NCBI GenBank assembly: GCA_023390395.1
Contig: JAEWCY010000027.1
Coordinates: 1 to 7,115 of the forward strand
Origin: Pseudomonadota bacterium
GTDB taxonomy: Bacteria > Desulfobacterota > Desulfovibrionia > Desulfovibrionales > Desulfovibrionaceae
Length of the DNA: 7,115 bases
Direction of reading: 5' to 3'
A program made the position numbers and the translations under genes. Position 1 is the stretch's first letter, and every line of letters starts with the position of its first letter. Positions 1-6,135 of the stretch are shown here, piece after piece. The notes under the pieces were generated by a model. It did no database searches. It was not told the origin of the DNA and worked only from the letters and a program-made list of their open reading frames with translations.

Positions 1-5
1 CCACG

Positions 6-1190
6 ATGCAAAAGCGCACGATCATCGTTTCGGGGCTGGCCGCCACGTATCCGCTGGGCGGCGTGGCCTGGGATTACATCCAGTACCTGCACGGCTTTTA
101 TAAGCTGGGGCATGACGTCTACTACCTGGAAGACACCGGCGGCTGGGCCTATGATCCGTTCAACGTCACCTTCGTGGACGATCTGACGTACCATACCAAA
201 TACCTGGGCGATTACGTCGCCGCCCTGGACCCCGGGCTCGCCAAGCGCTTTTGCGTCATCGGCCCGGACGACCGCCATTGGGGCATGTCCGCCGAGGACC
301 TGGCTTCGGTGGTGGCGCGCGCCGACGTCTTCTTCAACATCTCGACCACCTGCCAGTTGCGCGACGCCTACGCCAGGATTCCGGTCAAGGTGCTCATCGA
401 CTCCGATCCCCTCTACACCCAGTCGAGCTTCCCCCAGTACCTGGACGGCACGGCGACCGACGAGGAGAAGCGCAACATCGAGAACATGCGCCGCCACGAC
501 GTGTTTTTTTCCTTCGGGGAAAACGTGGGCGAGGATTTTTGCACCGTGCCCAAGGGCGTCGTGGACTGGATTCCCACGCGCCAGCCCATCGTGCTGGACA
601 GCTGGTCCGGCGCGCCGGCGAGGCCCGCCCGCGACGTCTTCACCACCGTGCTCTCCTGGCAGCCGACGCAGAAGGGACCCAATGTCGGCGGGGTGCAGTA
701 CGGCGGCAAGAACATGGAATTCGAGAAGATGCTCGACCTGCCCCAAAAGACCGGCGCGACCCTGGAGCTGGCCCTCGGCGGCGGCCGCCCGCCCCGGGAG
801 CTGCTGGAAGAGAAGGGCTGGAAGCTGCGCGACGGCTTTTCCATGTCCCAGACGCCCTGGGTCTACCGCGACTACATCTGGGACAGCCTGGCGGAATTCT
901 CCACCGCCAAAAACGCCTACGTGGCCACGCGCTCGGGCTGGTTCTCCTGCCGCACCGCCTGCTACCTGGCGTCCGGCCGCCCGGCCGTGGTCCAGGACAC
1001 GGGCTATTCGCGCTTCATGGACGTGGGCGAGGGCGTGCTGGCCTTCGACGACGAGGCCGGGGCCCTGGCCGGCATCGAGGCCGTGCGCGCCGACTGGGCG
1101 CGCCACTCCAAGGCGGCCAAGGCCTTCGCCGGGCGCTATTTCGACTCCGACGCGGTGCTCGCCAAGCTCCTGGCCGACGCCCTGCGCTAG
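6..1190 (+). CDS. Putative GT-B-fold glycosyltransferase (family-1-like)
   Basis: Predicted cytoplasmic glycosyltransferase of 394 residues, probably transferring a sugar from a nucleotide donor during glycan assembly; donor and acceptor cannot be read from the sequence. The N-terminus (residues 5-42) looks like a GT-B acceptor domain: a hydrophobic strand, a glycine-containing loop (PLGGVAWDYIQYLHGF) and the GHDVYYLED strand. The C-terminal half carries the most recognisable block, residues 297-333, with AKNAYVATRSGWFSCRTACY followed by LASGRPAVVQDTG. That block resembles the donor-binding region of family 1/4-like enzymes, where the lineage, 'gone stale' and pick-a-side loops lie. No signal peptide or membrane segment is visible. 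The ATG is five bases from the window edge, so its ribosome site is not visible and the true start could lie upstream. It sits 30 nt before the hydrolase gene in the same frame and strand, implying cotranscription. Glycosyltransferase-like fold is fairly likely; exact activity is unknown. Confidence 0.7.
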   Translation: MQKRTIIVSGLAATYPLGGVAWDYIQYLHGFYKLGHDVYYLEDTGGWAYDPFNVTFVDDLTYHTKYLGDYVAALDPGLAKRFCVIGPDDRHWGMSAEDLASVVARADVFFNISTTCQLRDAYARIPVKVLIDSDPLYTQSSFPQYLDGTATDEEKRNIENMRRHDVFFSFGENVGEDFCTVPKGVVDWIPTRQPIVLDSWSGAPARPARDVFTTVLSWQPTQKGPNVGGVQYGGKNMEFEKMLDLPQKTGATLELALGGGRPPRELLEEKGWKLRDGFSMSQTPWVYRDYIWDSLAEFSTAKNAYVATRSGWFSCRTACYLASGRPAVVQDTGYSRFMDVGEGVLAFDDEAGALAGIEAVRADWARHSKAAKAFAGRYFDSDAVLAKLLADALR

Positions 1191-1220
1191 TCCGCCGCAT
1201 CCTCAACCCGCAGACACTGC

Positions 1221-3200
1221 ATGAAGCGCATGTTTTTCCGGATGACGGCAAGGGTGTTCCGGTGCTCGTTCGGGCCGGCGGCGGATCGGCGCGTCGGCCG
1301 CCTCGCGATGTTCTTCCTGCTCGCGGCCGCGCTCTGGGCGGCCGCGCCCGCCCTGGCCGGCAGCTACGGCACGGCGCGTCAGGATGGGGCCTGGTGGCTG
1401 ACCCTGCCCGGTGGGCCGCGCTTTTTTTCCATCGGCGCGGACACTGTCAACGGCGGCGACAAGCACTACCGGGAAAACGGCTACTACTGGGAGAAATACT
1501 ATCCCGACCAGGCCGCCTGGGCCGAGGCCGTGCAAGGACGCCTCTACGCCTGGGGCTTCAACACCCGGGGCGGCTGGTCCGACCCGACCACGGCCATGCG
1601 CCTGCCCCTGGTGCCGGAGATCGACCTGGGGCGCAACAGTCGGCTCCACTGGTTCGACCCCTTCGCCCCGGACGCCCAGGAGATCGCCACGGCCCGGGCC
1701 AGACAGCTCGTGGCCCCGTACAAGGACAACCCGGCGGTCATCGGCTACTTCACGGACAACGAGGTGGGCTGGTGGAACGCGCCCCTGTTCCGCTGGTACC
1801 TCGGCAACGAATGGGCCGTGTACACCAAGCGGTTCCTGTGGCGCATGATCCACGACCACTACCAGGGCGATTGGCAAAGGCTCCTGGTCGATTTCACGCC
1901 CGGCAAGGATGTGAACGGCTTCGAGGATCTGAAAAAAGGGCGCGCGGAACTGCATCTGCGCCCGGGCGGCCACGGCATCGCGCTCATCCAGCGCTTCACC
2001 GCCGCCTGCGCCGGCCGCTACTACGAGCTCGTCTACAAGGCCCTCAAGGCGGCCGACCCCGACCGCCTGGTCATGGGCGACCGGCTGCCGCTCTACTACA
2101 ACCAGGACGCGGTGCTGGCCTCGCGGGGCTTTCTCGACGTCCTTTCCACCAACTACAACGTGGACGCCCCGGACGGCTGGGTGGCCCCGTACTATTTCGA
2201 CGGCCTGGCCAAGCTCACGGACGTGCCGGTGCTCATCTCGGAATTCTTCTTCGCCGCCGACGAGAACCGCTCGGGCAACGTCAACAACGGCCACCTGATG
2301 CACGTGGCGACCCAGGCCGAGCGGGCCGTGGGCGCGGCGGCGGCGATGCGCCACTTCGCCTCGTTTAAAAACATCGCCGGCGTCCACTGGTTCCAGTATT
2401 ACGACGAGCCCTCGGGCGGCCGGGGCGACGGCGAGAACTTCAACATGGGCCTGGTGGACATCAACGACCTCCCCTACGAGGGGCTCGTGGCCGCCCTGGC
2501 CGCCGCCAACCGGGACGTGCCGGCCCTCCACGCCGCAAGCGGGAAGAAGACCCAGCCGCCCATGCCGGCCGTCATCCCCGTCCATCGGGCCAAGGCCCCG
2601 GTCGTGATCGGCGACGATTCGCTGGCCGACTGGCCGGACAAGGCCGGCACGCGCCTGCCCTGGTTTAGCGTGCCCGCGCCGCATGTGCCCTTCGGCGACG
2701 TGCACCTGTCCTGGAGCCCGCAGAGCCTCAACCTCTTCAATCTGGCCCAGAACTACGCCGACCTGTTCCTGCTCGCCCACGACGGCGAGTTTCCGCCCTC
2801 GGAGTCCTACCGCATCAACCTGGACGTGGATGCCGGCGCGGGCATGCGCCATTTCGCCCTGTGCCTGGTGCCGCGCCCCCATGCCAAGTATCCGGGCCGC
2901 TTCGAGCTGGCCCCCAGGCTCTACGCCGTGGCCGACGACGGCGGGCTTTCCCCCATCGATCCCCAGGGCGTCATGCAGGTTCTGGACAAGCCCTTGCCCC
3001 ACATCGCCGTGGAGCTGGCCCTGCCGGCCCGGCTGCTCGGCGTGGAGCGCCTGGAGTCCGGCATGGCGCTGTCGCTTCGCATCGAGGCGATCACGTTCTA
3101 CAGGGAAATGGCCATGACCCTCGGCGCGCCGGCCAGGGACGGCAAACGCGGCGACGCAACGAGGACCGCCCCCGTGGCGGCGGTCCTTTCCGACCAGTAA
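1221..3200 (+). CDS. Exported clan GH-A glycoside hydrolase (beta-agarase/beta-galactosidase-like) with C-terminal CBM9-like domain
   Basis: Predicted 659-residue secreted or periplasmic glycoside hydrolase. A hydrophobic segment at 30-46 (MFFLLAAALWAAAPALA) preceded by R23, R24 and R27 looks like a Sec signal peptide with cleavage after ALA-46. No lipobox cysteine is present. Residues about 55-430 look like a TIM barrel of the GH42/GH50/agarase-like group: GPRFFSIGADTVNGGD near 66-80, WGFNTRGGWSD at 111-121, and VIGYFTDNEVGWW around E181, the expected acid/base after Asn. VPVLISEFFFAADENRSG places E341 as probable nucleophile, and AGVHWFQYYDEP (386-397) is the beta-8 aromatic segment. Residues about 461-635 open with VVIGDDSLADWPD and then a FGDVHLSWSPQSLNLF strand pattern, typical of CBM9/DOMON-like sugar-binding sandwiches. 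No Shine-Dalgarno is visible before ATG 1221; in-frame ATGs at 1242 and 1308 are alternatives, but 1308 would leave almost no basic n-region. It lies between a glycosyltransferase gene and galE, suggesting glycan remodelling. The substrate is not established; agar itself is unlikely. Confidence 0.8.
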   Translation: MKRMFFRMTARVFRCSFGPAADRRVGRLAMFFLLAAALWAAAPALAGSYGTARQDGAWWLTLPGGPRFFSIGADTVNGGDKHYRENGYYWEKYYPDQAAWAEAVQGRLYAWGFNTRGGWSDPTTAMRLPLVPEIDLGRNSRLHWFDPFAPDAQEIATARARQLVAPYKDNPAVIGYFTDNEVGWWNAPLFRWYLGNEWAVYTKRFLWRMIHDHYQGDWQRLLVDFTPGKDVNGFEDLKKGRAELHLRPGGHGIALIQRFTAACAGRYYELVYKALKAADPDRLVMGDRLPLYYNQDAVLASRGFLDVLSTNYNVDAPDGWVAPYYFDGLAKLTDVPVLISEFFFAADENRSGNVNNGHLMHVATQAERAVGAAAAMRHFASFKNIAGVHWFQYYDEPSGGRGDGENFNMGLVDINDLPYEGLVAALAAANRDVPALHAASGKKTQPPMPAVIPVHRAKAPVVIGDDSLADWPDKAGTRLPWFSVPAPHVPFGDVHLSWSPQSLNLFNLAQNYADLFLLAHDGEFPPSESYRINLDVDAGAGMRHFALCLVPRPHAKYPGRFELAPRLYAVADDGGLSPIDPQGVMQVLDKPLPHIAVELALPARLLGVERLESGMALSLRIEAITFYREMAMTLGAPARDGKRGDATRTAPVAAVLSDQ

Positions 3201-3222
3201 ACCCATCAAGGAAGAACGCATC

Positions 3223-4236
3223 ATGGCAACCAACATCCTCGTCACCGGCGGCGCGGGCTACATCGGTTCCCATACCTGCAAGGCCCTCAAGGCGGCGGGA
3301 CTGAACCCGATCACCTTCGACAGCATGGTCTACGGCCACGACTGGGCCGTCAAATGGGGCCCGCTGGTGCGCGGCGACATCCTGAACCGCGGCGAGCTCG
3401 ACGAGGTCTTCGCCGAGTACAAACCCGCCGCCGTGCTCCATTTCGCCGCCTTCGCCTACGTGGGCGAGTCCGTGACCGACCCGGAGAAGTACTACCGCAA
3501 CAACGTGGCCGGCTCCCTGTCGCTGCTTTCGGCCATGCGCCGGGCCGGCTGCCGCCACATCGTCTTTTCCAGCACCTGCGCCACCTACGGCGCGCCCGAG
3601 CGCGTGCCCCTGACCGAGGACCACCCCACGCGGCCCATGAGCCCCTACGGTACGAGCAAGCTCATGATCGAGCAGATGCTCAAGGATTTCGACGCGGCCT
3701 ACGGCATGACCTATACGGCCCTTCGCTACTTCAACGCCGCCGGCGCGGACCCGGACGGCGAGATCGGCGAGGACCACAAGCCCGAGACGCACCTCATCCC
3801 CCTGGTCGTGGCCGCCGGCCTCGGCCGCATTCCCCGGGTGGAGATCTTCGGCGCCGACTACCCGACCCCGGACGGCACGGCCGTTCGCGACTACATCCAC
3901 GTCACGGACCTGGCCGACGCCCACATCCTGGCCGTCAAGAGGCTCATGGACGGGGGGAAGAGCGCCGTCTTCAACCTGGGCACCGGCACGGGCAATTCCG
4001 TGCGCGAGGTGATAAGGGCCGTGGAGAAGGTCTCGGGCAAGCCCGTGCCCGTGGTGGAGGGGCCGCGCCGGGCCGGCGATTCGCCGGGGCTCTACGCCGA
4101 CTCCGGGGCCATCATCCGGGAGCTCGGCTGGAAGCCGCGCTTCATGGACCTGGCTCCCATCGTGGAAACGGCCTGGAACTGGCACGTCGGCCACGTCCCG
4201 GGCAAATTGAGTTGCAAAATCCCCACGGCGGGGTAG
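3223..4236 (+). CDS. galE: UDP-glucose 4-epimerase
   Basis: NAD-dependent cytoplasmic short-chain dehydrogenase/reductase of the extended type that interconverts UDP-glucose and UDP-galactose, supplying galactosyl units for surface glycans. The 337-residue length is normal for GalE. The N-terminus has the Rossmann motif TGGAGYIGSH (GxxGxxG at 9-15). The catalytic dyad is Y142 and K146 in SPYGTSK, with the Ser/Thr partner in SSTCATYG (T118). LRYFNAAGADPDGEIGEDH (167-185) and the PTPDGTAVRDYIHVTDLADAH segment (214-234) are classic GalE signatures. At the position matching E. coli Tyr299, which gates UDP-N-acetylhexosamine access, my hand alignment gives L290 (RRAGDSPGLYAD), so a broader substrate range is possible. 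An AAGGAAG ribosome site at 3208-3214 about nine bases before ATG 3223 fixes the start. The gene follows the hydrolase by 22 nt and probably shares its transcript. Confidence 0.96.
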   Translation: MATNILVTGGAGYIGSHTCKALKAAGLNPITFDSMVYGHDWAVKWGPLVRGDILNRGELDEVFAEYKPAAVLHFAAFAYVGESVTDPEKYYRNNVAGSLSLLSAMRRAGCRHIVFSSTCATYGAPERVPLTEDHPTRPMSPYGTSKLMIEQMLKDFDAAYGMTYTALRYFNAAGADPDGEIGEDHKPETHLIPLVVAAGLGRIPRVEIFGADYPTPDGTAVRDYIHVTDLADAHILAVKRLMDGGKSAVFNLGTGTGNSVREVIRAVEKVSGKPVPVVEGPRRAGDSPGLYADSGAIIRELGWKPRFMDLAPIVETAWNWHVGHVPGKLSCKIPTAG

Positions 4237-4239
4237 AGT
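4207..4239 (+). promoter_or_regulatory. Weak candidate promoter inside the galE 3' end, ahead of the ComFB-family gene
   Basis: The last codons of galE are noticeably AT-richer than the surroundings. TTGCAA (4212-4217) and TAGAGT (4234-4239) are separated by 16 bases and each match four of six sigma-70 consensus positions. An overlapping TTGAGT lies at 4207-4212. This could give the small downstream gene an internal promoter, but matches this weak occur by chance and promoter consensus in this lineage is only loosely known. Confidence 0.2.
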
Positions 4240-4268
4240 CGGGCCAAAACGCGCCGCGCGGAGGACGC

Positions 4269-4544
4269 ATGGACTACGCCGCTCTGGGACTGGATTTCCA
4301 CGCCATCCGCAACAGGAACGAGGAGCGGGTCATCAACCTCATGCCCGAGGTGCTGGTCGAGTTTTCGGACTTCCGCTACACCCGCACGGACATCGAGGAC
4401 ATCTACGCGCTGACCCTCAACATGCTGCCGGCCCGCTACGTGCAGTCCGTGACCCTGGTCATCGACGAGCCCGTCACGGACGACACCGTGCGCCTGATGC
4501 TGCGCGAGGCCGTGCGTACCGTGCGCGCCCGGCCGAACATATAG
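4269..4544 (+). CDS. ComFB-family small protein (possible cyclic-dinucleotide receptor)
   Basis: A 91-residue cytoplasmic protein that matches the late-competence ComFB family from memory. RVINLMPEVLVEF (20-32) corresponds to the family's N-terminal helix (xNxMExLV), and DIYALTLNMLPARYVQS (44-60) to its hallmark A-L-x-L-N-x-L-P-x-x-Y block. Relatives in cyanobacteria and other bacteria have been reported to bind cyclic di-GMP or cyclic di-AMP; whether this one does is inference. Many relatives have cysteines between the two conserved blocks that bind zinc. This protein has no cysteine at all and a short linker (SDFRYTRTDIED). The start is set by a GGAGG site at 4260-4264, four bases before ATG 4269. 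It is the last gene of the rightward unit, 32 nt after galE, and is followed by a strong terminator. That placement suggests a regulator or adaptor of the glycan genes rather than a competence function. Confidence 0.78.
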   Translation: MDYAALGLDFHAIRNRNEERVINLMPEVLVEFSDFRYTRTDIEDIYALTLNMLPARYVQSVTLVIDEPVTDDTVRLMLREAVRTVRARPNI

Positions 4545-4571
4545 GCAAGGTGCGAGGGGAGAGCGGACGGA

Positions 4572-4614
4572 GAGAAGCCTCCGGCGGCCAAAGGGCTTCG
4601 CCCTTTGGAATCCC
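4572..4614 (+). repeat. Interspersed hairpin repeat, copy 1 (3' of the ComFB-family gene)
   Basis: A 21-base core at 4577-4597 is identical to the reverse complement of 6097-6117. Within it begins a perfect 9-bp stem, CCAAAGGGC at 4588-4596 pairing with GCCCTTTGG at 4600-4608, with a three-base TTC loop. Similarity to copy 2 extends on both sides (GAGAAG upstream, a TGGA-TCCC tail downstream). No long T-run follows, so it is not a standard intrinsic terminator. From memory, similar CCTCCGGCGGCCAAAGGGC elements recur between genes in Desulfovibrio-type genomes; that could not be checked here. Confidence 0.75.
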
Positions 4615-4689
4615 TCCAGGGGGGAGCGAGTCGGAATCCGGGAGAGATGACTTCGCGCGTTTTGATGGTGCGCGAAAGAAAGACATGCT

Positions 4690-4727
4690 GCGGCGGTCGG
4701 GGTGATGCCCCGGCCGCCGCTTCGTTT
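4690..4727. terminator. Probable bidirectional intrinsic terminator between convergent genes
   Basis: A 13-bp GC-rich stem joins 4690-4702 (GCGGCGGTCGGGG) to 4708-4720 (CCCCGGCCGCCGC) through a five-base TGATG loop, with a single G-U wobble in the transcript of the + strand. It is followed on the + strand by TTCGTTT and on the - strand by the moderately T-rich AGCATGTCTTTCT. It lies between the 3' ends of the ComFB-family gene and sotB, only 20 bases beyond the sotB stop, so it can serve both transcripts. The T-tracts are imperfect, but stem strength and position support the call. Confidence 0.7.
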
Positions 4728-4739
4728 GCAGGGCCGGCG

Positions 4740-5909
4740 TCAGAAATGCCGTTTGAGGTAGTAGAGGCTCCACAGGCTGGCCGCCGCGGCGATGCCGCCG
4801 GCCACGAAGCCGATGGTGGCCAGGCCCGGGCCGTCCGCCGTCAGGCCGCCGAGAAACGCGCCGGCCCCGATGCCGATGTTGTAGATGCCGGACTGCATGG
4901 ACATGGCGATGTCCGTGGCCTCGGGCGCGGCTTGGACGACCCTGTACTGCAGCGTCAGGTTGAAGGCGGCCATGGCGATCCCCCATACGGCGCACAGGGC
5001 GAGGAGCAGGGCGGGCGCGGCGGCGGCGGGCCGCAGCAGCAGCAGGCAGGCGGCGGTCAGGGCGATGGGCGCGGCGAACATGGCCGTGGGGTGCCGGCCG
5101 TTGTCCCGGGCGAAGAGATAGCAGCCGAGGATGCCGGTCAGGCCGAAAAGAAGGAGCGTCAGGGTGGTGAAGTTTTCGCTCCCCCGGGCCACCCGGGCGA
5201 CGAACGGCTCGATGTAGGTGTAGGCCGTGAAATGGCCGGTCACCAGCAGCACGGTCAGGACGTAGAGGCCGATAAGCGCCGGCCGGCGCAGCAGGACCGG
5301 CAGGCTGCGCAGGTTCCCGGCGTGCCGGCTGGGAAGCTCCGGCAGCCGGCGCAAAAGCGCCGCCATGACTACCAGCGCCAGCCCGCCGACGCACAGAAAG
5401 GTCATGCGCCAGCCGAGCCACAGGCCGACGACGCGGCCCAGGGGCAGCCCCAGGACCATGGCCAGGGCCGAGCCGGCCGAGAGGATGCTAAGCGCCCGGG
5501 AGCCGTAGCTGGCCGGGGCGACGCGCAGGGCCAGGGGGATGTTGATGGACCAGAAGATGGAATGGGCGCAGACCACGCCGATGCGGGAGGCCATGAGCAC
5601 GGGAAAGCTCCAGGCCACGCCCGACAGGACGTGGCTGGCGATGAAGACGAGAAACACCCAGCCGAGCAGCCTTCGCCGCTCCATGCCGGCGCACAGGAGC
5701 ATGAGCGGCAGGGAGAGCAGGGCCACCATCCAGGCGTAGATCGTCACGAGCAGCCCCGCCCGGGAGGCGGAGATGCCGAAGTCGGCGGCGATGTCGCTTA
5801 AAAGCGCGATGGGCGCGAATTCCGTGGTGTTGAACACGAACACGGCCACGGCCAGGAGGATGACCGGAAGCCAGTCGCGGCGCGTGGGGGCGGGAGCAAG
5901 CAAAGGCAT
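4740..5909 (-). CDS. sotB: SotB-like sugar-efflux MFS transporter
   Basis: Inner-membrane proton-coupled exporter of the major facilitator superfamily, DHA1 type, 389 residues with about 12 hydrophobic segments. It follows E. coli SotB (YdeA, 396 residues), which exports arabinose and related sugars, almost block for block as I recall that sequence: FNTTEF (26-31), TIYAWMVALLSLPLML (56-71) then the MERRRLL loop, VFIASHVLS (88-96), SRIGVVCAHSIFWSI (108-122), ALAMVLGLPLGR (148-159) with GWRMTF, RRPAL (218-222), TAYTYIEPFV (228-237), and ATDIAMSMQSGIYNIGIGAG (331-350). The chosen ATG gives a short charged N-terminus before helix 1, as in SotB. An AAGGGA lies about 12 bases upstream, slightly far. 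The frame stays open upstream into the next gene, but that part has no transporter character. It is separated from hynC by 226 nt, so it is probably transcribed on its own. The real substrate could be a sugar, a sugar derivative or a drug. Confidence 0.9.
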   Translation of the reverse strand: MPLLAPAPTRRDWLPVILLAVAVFVFNTTEFAPIALLSDIAADFGISASRAGLLVTIYAWMVALLSLPLMLLCAGMERRRLLGWVFLVFIASHVLSGVAWSFPVLMASRIGVVCAHSIFWSINIPLALRVAPASYGSRALSILSAGSALAMVLGLPLGRVVGLWLGWRMTFLCVGGLALVVMAALLRRLPELPSRHAGNLRSLPVLLRRPALIGLYVLTVLLVTGHFTAYTYIEPFVARVARGSENFTTLTLLLFGLTGILGCYLFARDNGRHPTAMFAAPIALTAACLLLLRPAAAAPALLLALCAVWGIAMAAFNLTLQYRVVQAAPEATDIAMSMQSGIYNIGIGAGAFLGGLTADGPGLATIGFVAGGIAAAASLWSLYYLKRHF

Positions 5910-5964
5910 GGCGTCGAGGTTTCCCTTGGCGCGCCGCACGGCGGCGGCACGGCGGGGTCGCCTC

Positions 5965-5993
5965 CTGGTATGCCGTTCGCCCGATGTTGGCAA
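5965..5993 (-). promoter_or_regulatory. Candidate sigma-70-like promoter for sotB
   Basis: Read on the - strand, TTGCCA (5993-5988, five of six matches to the -35 consensus) is followed after exactly 17 bases by TACCAG (5970-5965, three of six for -10). This lies about 55 bases upstream of the sotB start, in the 226-nt gap that separates it from hynC. Spacing and position are good but the -10 is poor. Confidence 0.28.
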
Positions 5994-6084
5994 GGGTGCG
6001 CCGTCCGCCCGGAACAGGCGGAGCGCGTTCCCCGTCGACGGACACGGGCAGGGTTTTCGACGGCCTGGAGCCGGGACCGGGAGT

Positions 6085-6127
6085 CCAGAGGGCGTCAGCC
6101 CTTTGGCCGCCGGAGGCGTTGCTTCTC
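6085..6127 (-). repeat. Interspersed hairpin repeat, copy 2 (3' of hynC), inverted relative to copy 1
   Basis: The core at 6097-6117 is the exact reverse complement of 4577-4597 in copy 1. Read on the - strand it forms the same CCAAAGGGC stem against GCCCTCTGG (6106-6098 with 6093-6085), with one A-C mismatch and a four-base TGAC loop. A GAGAAG motif precedes it as in copy 1, with three extra bases between, and TGGACTCCC follows where copy 1 has TGGAATCCC. It starts 9 bases beyond the hynC stop codon. The stop lies at 6136-6138, so the element is in the 3' untranslated region of the hydrogenase transcript and in the same sense as it. Confidence 0.75.
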
Positions 6128-6135
6128 CCCTTCCC

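Noticed and set aside
251..2368. 705-codon open frame on the + strand spanning the first two genes
   Set aside because: Arg/Pro/Gly-rich composition without motifs. It crosses two recognisable genes in a different frame, so it is a shadow frame.
1203..3245. 680-codon open frame on the - strand opposite the hydrolase
   Set aside because: Very rich in Gly, Ala, Arg, Val and His with no domain character. It is the expected antisense shadow of a GC-rich gene with strong third-position bias, and the + strand frame has clear family motifs.
3091..4194. 367-codon open frame on the - strand opposite galE
   Set aside because: Antisense to an unambiguous GalE. The composition is a GC artefact.
4221..4233. 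CCCC-GGGG mini-hairpin at the end of galE
   Set aside because: Only four base pairs, inside the coding region and with no T-tract, so it is unlikely to terminate or regulate.
4652..4676. 7-bp hairpin (TTCGCGC with GCGCGAA) between repeat copy 1 and the terminator
   Set aside because: Short stem with an 11-base loop and no T-run; the stronger stem at 4690-4720 explains termination.
4605..5801. 398-codon open frame on the + strand opposite sotB
   Set aside because: Gly, Gln, Asp and His-rich low-complexity translation with no hydrophobic or domain pattern. It is the antisense of the transmembrane protein.
6032..6041. Perfect 10-bp palindrome CCGTCGACGG upstream of sotB
   Set aside because: Short GC-rich palindromes are common by chance here, and nothing else marks it as an operator.
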